Assembly (NCBI GenBank): GCA_964017235.1
Contig: OZ024931.1
Location: 105,542,221-105,606,220 of the forward strand
DNA length: 64,000 nt
Reading direction: 5' to 3'
DNA from: Sabellastarte sp. h YS-2021
Taxonomy: Eukaryota > Annelida > Polychaeta > Sabellida > Sabellidae
The position numbers and the translations under genes were made by a program. The number at the start of each line of letters is the position of its first letter. Within the stretch, counting starts at the first letter, position 1. Of this stretch, positions 22,401 to 31,996 are shown piece by piece. The notes under the pieces were generated by a model. It saw only the letters and a program-made list of their open reading frames with translations, was not told the origin of the DNA and searched no databases.

Positions 22401-24043
22401 AAAGTTATGTATCAGGACTCAAGCCTTTAATTCAGTTGTAGTTCATCTACTAATGCCATTTTTGACTTTTGACAAAATTTCCTTGTCTCTTATACAAATG
22501 GATAAATTATTCCAGCTAGTATTTTGTCTGTAAAAAGTTGAATCAAATTTGTAGTTTTTCTATAAAACTGGATTTATTTCATGTAATGCAGGCATTCCGA
22601 AGGGTAAAGTTCTTGGGAGAACCGAGTATTTCTTCACGCAATTCATCTGCCAAGACTCTGCGTTCCCCTGTGCCCCCTAGCTCAGAGAGCTCTGGGTCTT
22701 ACAGCATTGTGGATGAAGAGATGGAGGAGATGCACCGCATAGAGAACCTGGTACGTCTGCCCAAAGTATGGGGTGAAATGACACACAAACTGGACCAGGT
22801 ATGAAAAAAACATTATAGAATTATACTAATTGCTACAAATATGTAAAGTGTTAAATTGATGGATGCTAATGTAAGTTCTGACCCAAAAACATCAAATTAG
22901 GGAGAGACTAAATAATAGGATTGGTCAGTCAACATAATGCTTGCAGCATCATGATATGCTAAGCAGTAGCTAAAGTCATACTATAATTACTCAATCCAAG
23001 GACATTGTGATACATTACCTACTTTCAGTGTTCAGTCCAAATGTGAGAGGTGAAATATGAATTGGGAACTTCAACATGATTGGCTTTATTCGTTTATACA
23101 TGTTAACATGTTTTTAGTAATAAAAATACATTAAAACATCTAATATTTGTGAACGTATCTTGTTTAACTCTACATTTTATCAACAAGTTAGCAACTCAAC
23201 AACAATTAAGCAAATGATCAGACTCATCAATAATCAAACAAGAATGTCCTATGATATATCCATTTATTTTAGTTTAAACTTTACCAAACCAAGTATCAAG
23301 TGAATATGAAAACTTATATATTTCAGATAATAAAACAGGATGAAGAAGAAGCCAGAATGGTGAAAACAATAGAATCTCAACTTCAACAGCAACAGACTCT
23401 GCACTCCAAAGTCCCTCCTAAACAGCCTGAGTCAGTCAGTGATCCCTCAAACAGTCCTTTCAAGGGTGTCAAGCCAAAGGTCAAGGCCTCAGCCTTTCCA
23501 TTTAAGTTATCCCAGATAGCAGTCCCCTCAGACAAACAATGGTCTGCTGAGCCCAAAGTAGACCAAAATAGACCCTTTGATGGAACAAGGAGAAAAGAGC
23601 CTAAGGTTCTTGTGTATAAACCGGGGCAATCTGAGCCATTGAAAAGTGCTGGCAGAGAGCCCGAAACAGACTACAACACCTTCAGTGGACCAAATAGGAA
23701 GGGCATTAGAACACCAGAGGAAAGCACCAGGCATTCGTCTCACAGACCTGTAGTGCCCCCAGCATCACATGTGTTCAAAGAGTCTGGAGCAGACTTTTCT
23801 TTCACCAAAGACCAGAGGGTGGAGCATGGTAGTTGTGTGGAGAGTGCCAAGCAATCTTCTCAGCCATTAGTACCCCCAGTGAGCAGAAGCAGAATGGCTT
23901 CTTCGGCTAGTACTTATGGAGGAAGCAGTAGTCTTGGAGGGGATGGACAGACAGGCAAACTAAGAAGACCCTCAGTGATCAAAGGTCAGGGGGAGAGAGA
24001 TGATACAGACCTCTGTGCAAGGCAGGTGTGGGAAGACACATGA
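1234..24043 (+). CDS. Polycystin-1-like protein gene, 21 exons, 5' end outside the window
   Basis: Joining 21 exons with GT/AG borders gives one open frame of 2112 residues ending in a TGA stop. Domain order: REJ-like ectodomain (about 1-250); GAIN region with a GPS near 600-625; TM1 (about 635-658); PLAT/LH2 domain (about 680-800); TM2-TM3 (about 849-912); a Ser-rich cytoplasmic loop; TM4-TM5 (about 1187-1250); S1 (about 1307-1322); the polycystin extracellular domain; S2-S6; and a Gln/charged C-terminal tail. This order and 11 membrane segments match the PKD1/PKD1L/PKDREJ group, whose members act as ciliary or sperm-surface receptors and partner PKD2-type channel subunits. Exon phases agree at every junction, which supports a functional gene. 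The missing N-terminus prevents choosing between PKD1, PKD1L and PKDREJ subtypes. Partners and function are inferred from family only. Confidence 0.93.
1790..1897. repeat. Inverted repeat (hairpin), about 45-bp arms
   Basis: The left arm starts atatatagaaaaaaatatat and its imperfect reverse complement ends atatattttttctgtatat; the arms enclose a short centre around gcgagtgtgaagcacgag. Similar AT-rich end sequence (atatacaaaaaaaaatatat) recurs at about 2215-2236, so this could be one end of a larger element. Confidence 0.55.
2796..3016 (+). CDS. Polycystin-like exon 2 (REJ core)
   Basis: Acceptor ttcag, donor gtgagt; ends with two bases of a Glu codon completed by the next exon. It encodes VEISCDGW, a predicted beta-rich stretch, and the end of the REJ-like module. 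Confidence 0.88.
3830..4133 (+). CDS. Polycystin-like exon 3
   Basis: Acceptor tttcag, donor gtatgc, 304 bases. It encodes a mostly helical, charged segment (residues about 150-251) of the kind that lies between REJ and the GAIN region in this family. Confidence 0.87.
4641..4749 (+). CDS. Polycystin-like exon 4
   Basis: Acceptor acttcag, donor gtacaa, 109 bases, leaving one base (G) for the next codon. Too short to appear as a long reading frame; supported by phase agreement with exons 3 and 5. Confidence 0.8.
5258..5449 (+). CDS. Polycystin-like exon 5
   Basis: Acceptor acttcag, donor gtcagg; the first two bases complete a Gly codon. Helical segment, residues about 288-351, N-terminal part of the GAIN-like region. 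Confidence 0.83.
5751..6314 (+). repeat. Two direct tandem copies of a 282-bp unit
   Basis: Bases 5751-6032 and 6033-6314 are the same unit head to tail. The only difference I find is gcagtata versus gcagtgta, at 5895 and 6177. It lies within the intron between exons 5 and 6 and ends before the acceptor of exon 6. Each copy opens a small spurious 61-residue frame. Confidence 0.9.
6524..6654 (+). CDS. Polycystin-like exon 6
   Basis: Acceptor tttttacag, donor gtgaca, 131 bases, ending in phase 0. Encodes DNLFAQVQHIYAENL and following residues. The reverse-strand frame over it is a shadow. Confidence 0.8.
6868..7096. mobile_element. MITE with AGAGTAAGAAATCT terminal inverted repeats, copy 1
   Basis: Begins tagagtaagaaatctaaaat and ends with the complement (attttagatttcttactcta). 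Inner subterminal repeats aaaattcgcca and tggtgaatttcag are also arranged in inverted pairs. About 229 bp, non-coding, in the intron after exon 6. A second copy is in another intron of the same gene. Confidence 0.82.
7528..7738 (+). CDS. Polycystin-like exon 7 with RRKRR motif
   Basis: Acceptor tttctttcag, donor gtgagt, 211 bases. It encodes Asn/Ser/Thr-rich GAIN-type sequence and near its end ASARRKRRSTDDD, which fits the R-x-K/R-R consensus of furin-like proteases. The motif sits about 150 residues before the GPS. Confidence 0.86.
8407..8501 (+). CDS. Polycystin-like exon 8
   Basis: Acceptor atctag, donor gtgagt, 95 bases. It completes an Asp codon and encodes about 31 residues ending VLHIK. 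Found by phase matching between exons 7 and 9. Confidence 0.78.
8990..9312 (+). mobile_element. LINE 3' end (CR1/L2-like), truncated
   Basis: Frame fragments match the C-terminal end of a non-LTR reverse transcriptase: SNKYNTRSG, then HSFGFDAG, then ASLREQTE. It ends with attaagtgctataaaagtcc, also present at the end of the larger LINE fragment at about 58640. Stops and frameshifts show decay. Confidence 0.6.
9411..9559 (+). CDS. Polycystin-like exon 9 (GAIN)
   Basis: Acceptor gttctttcag, donor gtaagt, 149 bases. Encodes a beta-strand-rich segment (FEAFTESPVGDVFVSAYLAKG at its start), in the position of the GAIN domain just before the GPS. Confidence 0.85.
9588..9860 (+). repeat. Diverged tandem repeat, unit about 60 bp
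   Basis: Four to five degenerate units built on agcaacagttcacaaatata, then ctagcttcaaatactcagca, then atatggcaaccatt, directly after the donor of exon 9. Decays rightwards into simple AT-rich sequence. Confidence 0.7.
10246..10507 (+). CDS. Polycystin-like exon 10 (GPS motif)
   Basis: Acceptor atttaag, donor gtgagt. Carries the GPS hallmark Trp and Cys pattern: VWSSEGCSVV, then TTTCHCHQLAMYGA. In cleavable GPS sites the sequence is CxCxHL followed by Thr or Ser; here the His is Gln and the Thr/Ser is Ala. Confidence 0.9.
11666..11855 (+). CDS. Polycystin-like exon 11 (TM1 and start of PLAT)
   Basis: Acceptor ttttgcag, donor gtacag. Encodes a 24-residue hydrophobic segment (first membrane span), a short basic linker with CRHLDKED, then YEVTIVTGRR, the start of the PLAT beta-sandwich. 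Confidence 0.9.
12495..12681 (+). CDS. Polycystin-like exon 12 (PLAT)
   Basis: Acceptor atcttcag, donor gtaaga; ends inside a Trp codon. Encodes central PLAT strands, including GIRLFGKSAKSEN and VLLWHDNTGLDASW. A degraded duplicate of its 3' end lies in the following intron. Confidence 0.9.
12743..12800 (+). pseudogene. Relic duplicate of the 3' end of exon 12
   Basis: The intron sequence around acagtggcatggcaacactg and gtcttgatgcctcttggtaa repeats the last about 45 bases of exon 12 (actgtggcatgacaacacag, gccttgatgcctcatggtaa) including the splice donor. It still reads WHGNTGLDASW before a GT. No good acceptor with matching phase is obvious upstream. Confidence 0.75.
13290..13800 (+). mobile_element. 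LINE 3' end with zinc-knuckle relic
   Basis: Translation gives FAIETGRYHRIPNEYRFCN, then CQNEN, DEIHFLCYC and later LNCKDLPIFV: the C-x2-C...H-x4-C C-terminal motif of non-LTR retrotransposon polyproteins, with one in-frame stop. The 3' tail contains agcccattcagagggctggg and A/T-rich sequence. It lies in the intron before exon 13, same strand as the host gene. Confidence 0.72.
13912..14048 (+). CDS. Polycystin-like exon 13 (end of PLAT)
   Basis: Acceptor acactag, donor gtgaga. Encodes WYVCRVIVRDLQDNNKYYF and the conserved Trp of the last PLAT strand. Confidence 0.9.
14515..14874 (+). CDS. Polycystin-like exon 14 (TM2-TM3)
   Basis: Acceptor cccacag, donor gtttgt, 360 bases. Encodes the post-PLAT helix with HLWVSLIDKPARSYFTR, which is very typical of the family, followed by two hydrophobic membrane segments. 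Confidence 0.92.
14986..16872 (+). mobile_element. Non-autonomous element with internal 146-bp tandem array, copy 1
   Basis: Starts tttttaccccatagccctta, a 31-bp near-perfect palindrome (14990-15020), followed by about nine head-to-tail units of roughly 146 bp (spacing of gtaggaagttgata is 146, 146, 139, 146...). A unique 3' part of about 450 bp ends ggctgtggggta-cgggcatctctgatgcta. The 5' taccccatagcc and 3' ggctgtggggta are inverted. No reading frame of interest. The whole arrangement recurs at 30783-31996. Resembles internally repeated 'pearl'/Helentron-related elements of bivalves; that assignment is inference. Confidence 0.78.
17077..17413 (+). CDS. Polycystin-like exon 15 (cytoplasmic loop)
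   Basis: Acceptor gtttcag, donor gtaagt. Hydrophilic Ser/Pro/Lys-rich sequence of the long cytoplasmic loop between TM3 and TM4; no domain recognised. Confidence 0.83.
17964..18092 (+). CDS. Polycystin-like exon 16
   Basis: Acceptor tgttaag, donor gtatta, 129 bases. Encodes TISVEGWEDADNLIEELDSF and a His/Arg-rich end. The acceptor has a weak pyrimidine tract, but both phases fit. Confidence 0.75.
18444..20157 (+). CDS. Polycystin-like exon 17 (TM4, TM5, S1, extracellular domain, S2-S4)
   Basis: A 1714-base exon, acceptor tatttag, donor gtgagt. It encodes the end of the cytoplasmic loop, TM4-TM5 with the family-typical VIEPLKVL, S1, the polycystin extracellular domain (YSGGGYIQLLGT and WLDRGTRAVFLEWTEYS are signatures), S2, S3 and most of S4. 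Frame upstream of base 18444 is intron. Confidence 0.95.
20823..20957 (+). CDS. Polycystin-like exon 18 (S4-S5)
   Basis: Acceptor ttttgcag, donor gtaagt, 135 bases in phase 0. Encodes VVYQLRFIKFMSKF at the S4-S5 linker and the S5 membrane segment. Confidence 0.9.
21587..21910 (+). CDS. Polycystin-like exon 19 (pore region, S6)
   Basis: Acceptor tttttcacag, donor gtatgt, 324 bases in phase 0. Encodes the S5-S6 loop starting WFGTLIYTF, a strongly hydrophobic S6, and the post-S6 helix ending with a basic cluster. Confidence 0.92.
21931..22164. mobile_element. MITE with AGAGTAAGAAATCT terminal inverted repeats, copy 2
   Basis: Same body as 6868-7096 (ccttagttaatt-like centre, caaatctcaccaca-like right half) with the left end slightly diverged (agagtaaagaacctc) and the right end intact (ttagatttcttactcta). 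It starts 20 bases after the donor of exon 19. Confidence 0.8.
22592..22798 (+). CDS. Polycystin-like exon 20 (C-terminal tail)
   Basis: Acceptor taatgcag, donor gtatga, 207 bases in phase 0. Ser/Pro-rich linker, then a charged helix (EEMEEMHRIENLVRL) likely to begin a coiled coil. Confidence 0.87.
23327..24043 (+). CDS. Polycystin-like terminal exon 21
   Basis: Acceptor atatttcag; ends at TGA 24041-24043. It starts with a charged, Gln-rich helix (probable coiled coil continuing from exon 20), then about 180 residues of disordered Pro/Ser/Lys-rich tail with repeated SSQPLVPP / SHRPVVPP-like segments. Confidence 0.88.
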   Translation: MIKQDEEEARMVKTIESQLQQQQTLHSKVPPKQPESVSDPSNSPFKGVKPKVKASAFPFKLSQIAVPSDKQWSAEPKVDQNRPFDGTRRKEPKVLVYKPGQSEPLKSAGREPETDYNTFSGPNRKGIRTPEESTRHSSHRPVVPPASHVFKESGADFSFTKDQRVEHGSCVESAKQSSQPLVPPVSRSRMASSASTYGGSSSLGGDGQTGKLRRPSVIKGQGERDDTDLCARQVWEDT

Positions 24044-24643
24044 CGGATTAGATGTCAGGATGTACACATGATTATAGAGAATACACATGATGGACGAGAT
24101 GACAGGGCATACATATGATTTGATAATAGATGTTATGAAAGAGATAATAGAGCATGCACATGATTTGACAGAATACACACGATGGGAGAGATTATAGGGC
24201 ATACATATGGTTTGTGAGAATACACATGATGGTCGAGGATATACACATATATGAGATATGTCCAGGAGACAAAATTTGGGGGGGGGGGAAATTTGGTAAA
24301 TATATTGAGATTTAACTATAAGTATTCTGATATATAAGTGTATGTGAAAGTATATGTGAATCTGTAGAGTGGTGAATATTGTGTGGTTTACAAAGAAGAT
24401 ACTGACCAATTAGGATTTGCTTTAGAAATCACTTCTGCTATATTTGATTGTAGTAAATATGTACATACATGTAAATATTCAGCCAATTACCCTGCAGTTA
24501 TAATATCAGACAAATGACCAGTCATCTTTGTATTATTTGTGATAAAATCTTTTCCATACATGAGCTTGTGATAATGGACATATGCATATATTTATATAAC
24601 AAGCTTATCTTGTAAAAACTTGTGACATATTGTGACAAATAAA
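24044..24643 (+). other. Probable 3'UTR of the polycystin-like gene
   Basis: Sequence between the stop codon and the AATAAA hexamer at 24638-24643, the first good poly(A) signal I see. Bases about 24060-24250 contain diverged tandem units built around atacacatgat and catacatatgatttg. A G run lies at 24281-24289. Confidence 0.55.
24638..24643 (+). terminator. Candidate polyadenylation signal AATAAA
   Basis: Canonical hexamer about 600 bases after the stop, followed by T-rich sequence. Further candidates downstream cannot be excluded without transcripts. Confidence 0.5.
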
Positions 24644-24954
24644 AAGAGGTAATTAGATTCGAAATGGTATTAACACTAGTTATCTGTGATAACAGTTTTG
24701 TGTAATGTTTACTGTTAAAGCAATGAAATAGTCATATCTACTTTGTACGTTATTTTCTACAATATTCAAGTAGTTTGTGTAGTTGAAGGACTTTAGATGT
24801 ATGTGTATTAGAAACTAAACTGCAGTCATTTGTATACCACAATTGTATTAATGAGTATTTTGCTTGGAATTTGCCTTAAAACATTAAAAAATTATACTTT
24901 ACTTTTCATTACAGCAATATCTGTATAAGTAAAACCAGTGTAAGTCAGATTAAG

Positions 24955-25290
24955 GTATAATTGAAAGGTATATAAAGGCATAAATGTTGTATTTTTGTAG
25001 TTATAAGTGAAAGGTATATAAAGATATAAATGCAGTATTTTAGTAGGTACAAGTGGAAGGTATATGAAGGTGTAAATACTGTATTTAGGTAGGTTTAAGT
25101 GAAAGGTATGTAAAGATATATAAAGGTGTAAATGCTGTATTTGGGTGAGTATAAATGGAATTTATATAAAGGTGTAAATGCTGTATTTTAGTGTGTATAA
25201 GTGGAAAGTATATAAAGTTGTAAATATTGTATTATAGTGCGTATAAGTTGAAGATATAAATGCTGTCTTTTGTAGGTACAAGTGGAAGTT
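24955..25290 (+). repeat. Tandem repeat, unit about 50-60 bp
   Basis: Six or so diverged units of tataagtgaaaggtatataa then aggtgtaaatgctgtatttt, downstream of the polycystin poly(A) signal. Typical AT-rich minisatellite. Confidence 0.75.
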
Positions 25291-26343
25291 AGCCACATCA
25301 AGAATCAAATCCTCTGGATATATTGGAGGTTCTAATTATACAAAAGTCTATTGTTATCAAATATGTAACTACAGTATGGTAATTGTAATAATGGATTGAC
25401 ATTTCTGACAGGCCTTGATAAAAAGAAAAAAAATTGACATCTATGTCAGCATTTTGCAAAAAAGATGAAGAAGTGATTTATTTAACTTTGACAGTGTACA
25501 TAGAGAGCTTGTAACATGAAACACAGTGCTAGAGTATTTTCAGGACTTATTTTAAGACCGGACCTCTGTTCTTGGGTCTACATGTGTAGGTTTAGTTAAA
25601 AAACACAAGAATGTTTCTGTGAATGCTTTGCAAGAATTGACAAAAAAAAAACTACTATTTTATTTTATGAATAATATTTAAAACCTCATAATGATGAAAC
25701 TAAAATCTCTACCCATGTCTAATGATTGTGTCATTTAGAATACAAGTACCTTATTTCTCATAGTGTTTTTTTAAGTGTCATAATTTTTGATACTATTATA
25801 TTTTTTTGTAGTCCAAGTATTTGAAGCACATATACATGCATTGTGAGAGAATAATGACTTGGGGCAGTACTAATCTTTAGGTCTAATTTGACATTCAGTT
25901 TGATGTATATACAAAGCCTTGCTTTAGTGCATGCAATGTGTTCATAGCGTAGTGTGTTCTTTCGTGGTTAATTATTGCAGTGTATTATAACTACATGTGT
26001 TGTGTTACTTCAACCAGTCATTGACCTTACCAAGACTAACAATAAGTAACGTCATCAGTTTTTAGCAAAATCATTACTGTCACAAAACATAAATTATAAT
26101 TATTTCCATTATTGTTAAATCATTATAATTATTGTTTGATTCACTTTTTGTTATGGGCATCTTGTTAAAACATCGTACAGTATTATTCATCCGTAAAAAG
26201 GTGGGCTGAAGCCCTTTCTCTTTCAGAAAGCTTTCAATTTTCAGTGATGGTATTCCTGCACCAGTCTGTCCAGCTCAAGTTTCATTGTAGAAATATGATT
26301 TGTTACACTTCAAAATTTCTCAATGCTGAAGTTAAGTGCCACT
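25291..26343. other. Intergenic, nothing recognised
   Basis: AT-rich sequence without coding character or repeat structure that I can name. Confidence 0.4.
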
Positions 26344-26565
26344 ATTTATTTGGGTTTTATGGGTTTTAACATCGCTTTCAACACACTGTATAGGTCATAT
26401 CACGATGGGTAGTTTTATGGGTACAGCAAACCAGTACATATACTTGGTCAAGGTTCTGTACTGTAAACTGCCAAGCAACTACCAGCTTTCCCACTTGGAA
26501 GTCGGGCCAGGATTCGAACTCCGATCTAAGAGGTGGGAAGTGAGAGTTTAATGAATTTATTAAAC
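26344..26565 (-). mobile_element. tRNA-derived SINE, minus strand, truncated head
   Basis: Shares its body with the SINE at 51607-51838: atttatttgggttttatggg, aggtcatatcacgatgggta, gttctgtactgtaaactgcc and the box-B-like gattcgaactccgatc. On the minus strand it reads tRNA-like head, then body, then an A/T tail. The A box region is degraded. Confidence 0.65.
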
Positions 26566-29383
26566 TAACTTGTAGCTCAATGTCCTTCCATTGGTTATTT
26601 CCTCTTATGAACACCAGGGCATAGACCAACAACTTTTGGATTGTCAGGCACATATTCAGTGATATAGTAAGAATAATGTTCATTCTTCAAATTATCTGAA
26701 AAATAGATCTAATCAGTGTAATATTGAATTTACCATATCAAACTTTACATTGGCACTTCATCTCTGTAATGTATTTTGAAAATATGAAAATGTACAGTTC
26801 TCTATCTACTCAATAATTCTGATTACTATTAAATATCTTACACTAATGCAAATTGATTTAAGGTAATAGTTACCGTGCATTAAGAGAGATCTATTAGCAT
26901 GGTGAAAATCATTTATTTTTATTAGAGGTCATTTCCATCAGGGACTGGTAATGTAATACACCATGTAGCGTGCTGGTCTTTTATGTGTATACTGTATGTA
27001 ACTACCAAAATCGTACGCAGTAGTGCCCATGGGCCCCTTCGCTGGAAATACAGGTCAAGTTGGTGATGAGTGATATTCCAACCCCATAAATGCAGGTAAA
27101 CATGATATAAACAGCCCAATATAAATACATTAAACAGCATATCTCACAACATTACAAAATAGTGCATGTAAATTCAACAATCCATGTCTGAAATCCCTGT
27201 ATTTATCTTTAAAACTAATATATTAGCTCACATATGGACACCCAATCAAATGCCTTGTACCTGCCACAGCTCCACCAATCAAAAACTTTGAAACTTCTCA
27301 ATGTGGGGGAAATTTCCACATGGTTATTAAGTGGTTTTATTGATGTTTTGCAATGTGGATAAAATTTTTCATTTTTCATGAAGGTAATCGATGAAAATCA
27401 AGTGAAATGTGTGTTAAAAGTCCTTTAACAATCTACACTTAACATTTTGTTGAAAAGGGTGGGTGTTTTCCCATTTTCAAGTGTTTTCGGGGGATGGGCG
27501 ATAATGCGAGCATGTGCGCTTCTGCGGATGATTTCGTATATTGTAAATATTGAGGATATAGTATTTATGTATTCTTCCATGGGGTGCATTGAAATTCCCA
27601 TAGTTTTACATGTCCGACCTACATACTGCTCTTTCCAGTATCCAGCTCCAGCTGTTTATGGAAACAAACTTTTAAGTAATATTGACAATGAGTTATTTGC
27701 AAAGATTACTATTTTATCACACAGCAATACACCTTTGCCTTACTATGTTCTAACTTTTTCAAAAACAGTATACACCAATCCAATAAAACAAATTGTCAAA
27801 ATAAAAAATTGGTTTGTATTGTATCATTTTTTTGTATGGATAGATAAGGTATATCATACCAGTTTGGACCATTGATACATTCAGGTGTTTATAGCGACTG
27901 GGCAAGTTACAGTATAAAAAAGCACACAATTTTCATTGGATGAATGATTAAATTAAACTTTAGTTTCAATATCTATGCACGAGTTAGCCTGCAAACCAGT
28001 ACAGAGTGTGTTCATTATGAATGGGGTTGGCAAGACTGCAAAATGATGTGCTTTACTTTTTATCAGCCTTTATCATTGTACATGGTTTCTGCTTCATAGG
28101 CATATTTTGGCTTTTTAACTGTTGTTCTTTTTTTTACTGTTGCGTTATTTAGTGGTTAATTATTAGATCCATGCATTTCCAACAGCTCTCTTTTATTTTT
28201 ATTGAATGATTTTTGTCTTATGTGCCTTACAATTCACCAATACACAAAGTAAGCACTATAAAATTTTCGATTAGATTGTTTTACTGTCAGTTCATTAATA
28301 ATCTAGATTTTACATAAATTTAAGTAATTGATATTTATGTCATTCAGAAATCTACTGTAGGAGAAACAAAGAAGTGGAATATGGCACCTATACCAGGCTA
28401 AGAATCTATTGAATTAGATGACCAAGTCATTTACAGAATCAAAGCTCTCATTGAACACCTATCTGAACTATTGAGCAGGACCCAATACATTAAAATTTCA
28501 CAAAGCTTCTCAGTGATTGTATGGATCTTTCATTAACTTACCACTGAGGTTATTCCAGGTTATTCAGGGCATCGAACTGAAGTGAATTGCAAAGTCATAA
28601 TGTGCTGTAAAATACAGGCCCTGGAAAGCTAAAAGAGAAGTCAAATCATCAAGGAATGCTTTCCATTAAATAGTGGATGTTTCCGTTAATTGTTGGAGAA
28701 GAAAAAGTTATGGCAGCAATTTACCTTCTCTATATAATTAATCATGACTAAGTTCAAAAAGAGACATGCCAAGAGAAAATAGCTAAAAACACTGAATAAA
28801 TATAATTCTTGAGGTAAATTATTCTGAAAAATCAGTTTTCTTAGACATACAGAAGTCATAAATGATCCACTTCTCACCAATACAATTTGTGTAAGTCTGT
28901 CCCCCGTTTTTTCTGTGTATAATATATTTGTTAGTACAAATGTAACTTCAATAGAATGTATTTTAATAGTTTTTCTGTATAAAGACATTTGTTACAGCAA
29001 TGCGCACAATGAAAAGTTAAATTGTTAGCAGTAAACAATGTAACCCATGTAAAATATATTATGTACATATTATATTCTGTGTAGTCAAAACAAATTCCAC
29101 ATTTATGTTTGTTTATTTGGTTGACATGTTGTTGATTATCAAATGAATTTTTCTGCAGTTTTTGCAAAACCTGTACAAACTGTAGATATAGATGTAGATA
29201 TTTAACCAAGACAACTTCATCTAGCTTACTGTGATAACTGTTGCTTATTGATTTGTACATATACATGTTAAAGACTGTGATTTAACTTTTTTTCTCAAAT
29301 GTGTAATTTCCTGTTAATGTGTTTGAAAACATTATTATTCACCATGCAATGTATTTGAACTAAATACCCAACCATAAATCTAT
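26566..29383. other. Intergenic, nothing firm
   Basis: AT-rich DNA. A 142-codon plus-strand frame at 27447-27875 has neither recognisable motifs nor neighbours, and I do not call it a gene. Small minus-strand frames at 28686-29266 are also unconvincing. Confidence 0.4.
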
Positions 29384-29550
29384 CAGCCTCTGTGGCCTAG
29401 TGGATAAACACTCTCACCTAGGAATAGAGGGGACATGGGTTCAAACCCAGGTACAGGCAGAGACAGAGTAGCTTGGATGACCAATTAAAATGGCAGTTCT
29501 CTGTCATTGACCCCTATTGCCAGTTAAAGAACATCATGGGCATTAATTAA
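29384..29550 (+). mobile_element. tRNA-derived SINE, 3'-truncated
   Basis: A-box-like tggcctagtggataa, B box gggttcaaaccc, then tggatgaccaattaaaatgg and cagttaaagaacatcatggg, all shared with the longer SINE at 34400-34729. It breaks off into a T-rich run. Confidence 0.72.
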
Positions 29551-30782
29551 AATAATTTTTTTTTTTCGGGGGTAATTTTTTTTACAATAAATCCAAATAT
29601 AAAACAAAGCAAGATTGTGATATTGGAAAGTCAAAGTTTACACTTCATCTTTATATGGCATATTATTTTGCCAGAGCTTTGTTTTTTATCTTTCTGAGTG
29701 TGGAATTGGCTTGTTTAAATTATGTAATGAAAATTTCTAAATGTTCAAATGTCCTTAGTTTCACTTATTATTCCTCATAATTTAATCTACGTCTGTTTAA
29801 TTTCATCTGACAATTGTGACCAGCCCGCAGTCATTTTGATTGATCCCTTAATTTGAAGATGTGAGGTTAAGTAACAGGAAAGACACTGGAAGGTCACAGG
29901 AAAAATAACTAGCGTGATACTGATGGTAAGATATAGAACATTCTGCAAAAGTTTATCATGAAAATATTGTAGTTGGTTATGCTACAGTTAAACTAACATG
30001 TAAAATTGCATGTTATTTAATTTATATATATTTGTACTAATTGTTTAAGTTGTCTAAATTTAGTAGTCCATCCGGTGATGTCAGGTTTAATAAATTGCTT
30101 CTGAAAAGCTCCTTCTCATCATTCAGAATGACTGACAAAACATGGAAAAAATCGTGTTGATTTTGCATTGTATGTTGTGTATATTTGTTTTCCTTTTACC
30201 AAAATAGTATTGTGTTATTATTAAAATAAGTTGAGTGTTTTTACATCAGTATTTATTTTAAACTTGGTATGAAATGCATTTATTTGTGTGTATATAAAAT
30301 AATTTTACACAATTGTCTGAGTATATTTGGATAATCCATTATAACATGTTGATGATGTTAGAACTGATTAACTGCTTTTTTGAATGAACCATCCACATCA
30401 TTATCTTTCTGACATTTAGGTTTCAGTATGTTATCTCACATAAATATGTCAAAAAGTGCCTGTTATCTAGAATATATATTTATGTACATGGATGTTTAAA
30501 TAGTTTAGTGCTTATAGATTTGTGTGCAATAAATCACCATCTTTTGTCTGTATCAGTCTGGTCTATATTAAGTAATAGGCAAATTTCACAGACATAATCC
30601 ATCGAATCTAGATTCCCAAGTTTAATGGATTCACATGTGATGTGACTAGAATCTAAATCTGGATGATGAATCTGTTGATCCACCTCAGGAGGTGGATTCA
30701 TGGATTCAAATTCTTTGGGTTACCCATTATTCTTTGCAAAATAAATGGCGGCAAATGATGACTGGAAAATTTAAGAATTATG
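29551..30782. other. Intergenic, nothing recognised
   Basis: AT-rich sequence with no gene or repeat that I can support. Confidence 0.4.
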
Positions 30783-31996
30783 TAATTTTTACCCCACAGC
30801 CCTTAAGGGCTATCAGTGTATTGTTTTCACCCATGGTGTCCGGATGGGCGCGTGGCGGGAAAAAGTTCGTTTGGCCTGTATCTCAGAAACCGTAAGGTGT
30901 AGGAAGTTGATACTTGGTAGGGACATTGGTTAGGGGGTGTAGGTGTGCAACGTCATGGTGTGACCTTGATTTGACCTTTGACCTTGCTGTAGTGACCTTG
31001 AGTTTGAAAATCTTATCCGGGCCATATCTTAGAAACCGTAAAGTGTAGGAAGTTGATACTTAGTAGGGACTTCAGTTAGGGGGTGTAGGTGTGCAGCATC
31101 ATGGTGTGACCTTGATTTGACCTTTGACCTTGCCGTAGTGACCTTGACATATAAAATCTTGTCCGGGCTATATCTCGGAAACCGTAAGGTGTAGGAAGTT
31201 GATACTTGGTAGGGACATTTGGTAGGGGGTGTAGGTGTGCAACGTCATGGTGTGACCTTGATTTGGCCTTGCCGTAGTGACCTTGACCTATAAAATCTGG
31301 TCAGGGCTATATCTTGGAAACCGTAAGGTGTAGGAAGTTGATACTTGGTAGGGACATTGGTTAGGGGTTGTAGGTGTGCAACGTCATGGTGTAAATCTTT
31401 ATTTGACCTTTGACCTTGCTGTAGCGACCTTGACCTCAAAATCTTATCCGGGCTATATCTCGGCAACCATAAGGTGTAGGAAGTTGATACTTGGTATGGA
31501 CATTGGTTAGACGGTGTAGGTGTGCAACGTCATGGTGTGACCTTCATTTGATCTTTGACCTTACCTTGATACTTCGTAGGGATATTAGCTAGGGTGTGCA
31601 GATGTAAAACGTCATAATGTGACCTTGATTTGACCTTTGACCTTGCTGTAGTGACTTGACCTATAATGCCTTGTCTGGGGTATGTTTCAGAAACCATAAG
31701 GTGCATGAAGTTGATATTTGGTAGGGACATTGTATGTATGGGTAATATTCAAAACATTCAAACCATAATTCGACCATACATAATTGTGATATTTTCACTG
31801 ACAGCTATTCTCCAATTAAGAAATTTTACAGCTTCCTAACATTTTGTTTACCAAATTGTCTTGTTTTCATACTTAGTCTTTACATGCAGTTATCTGAAAG
31901 TATACCAATCTGTGTACTGTTTCACTACTTCTATATCTCATGGTGTTGAAAATATTTCCCCAGGCTGTGGGGTATGGCATCTCTGATGCTATTTTA
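30783..31996 (+). mobile_element. Non-autonomous element with internal 146-bp tandem array, copy 2
   Basis: Same order as the copy at 14986: 5' tttttaccccacagccctta, then about six units (last ones degraded and interrupted), a shorter unique part with taatattcaaaacattcaaa, and the 3' end ggctgtggggta-tggcatctctgatgcta. Differs from copy 1 in unit number and in the unique part. Confidence 0.76.

Larger units (their letters stand above)
20158..23326 (+). other. Introns 17-20 background
   Basis: These introns hold one copy of the short inverted-repeat element (21931-22164). Otherwise I see only AT-rich sequence; frames at 20962-21198 and 21225-21488 have no protein-like character. Confidence 0.5.

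Noticed and set aside
27447..27875. 142-codon plus-strand open frame
   Set aside because: No motif, no splice partners, AT-rich composition like its flanks, and a GGG-rich but non-protein-like beginning; likely chance.
29384..29460. Possible functional tRNA gene
   Set aside because: A and B boxes are present but stems do not pair well, and a shared SINE body follows.
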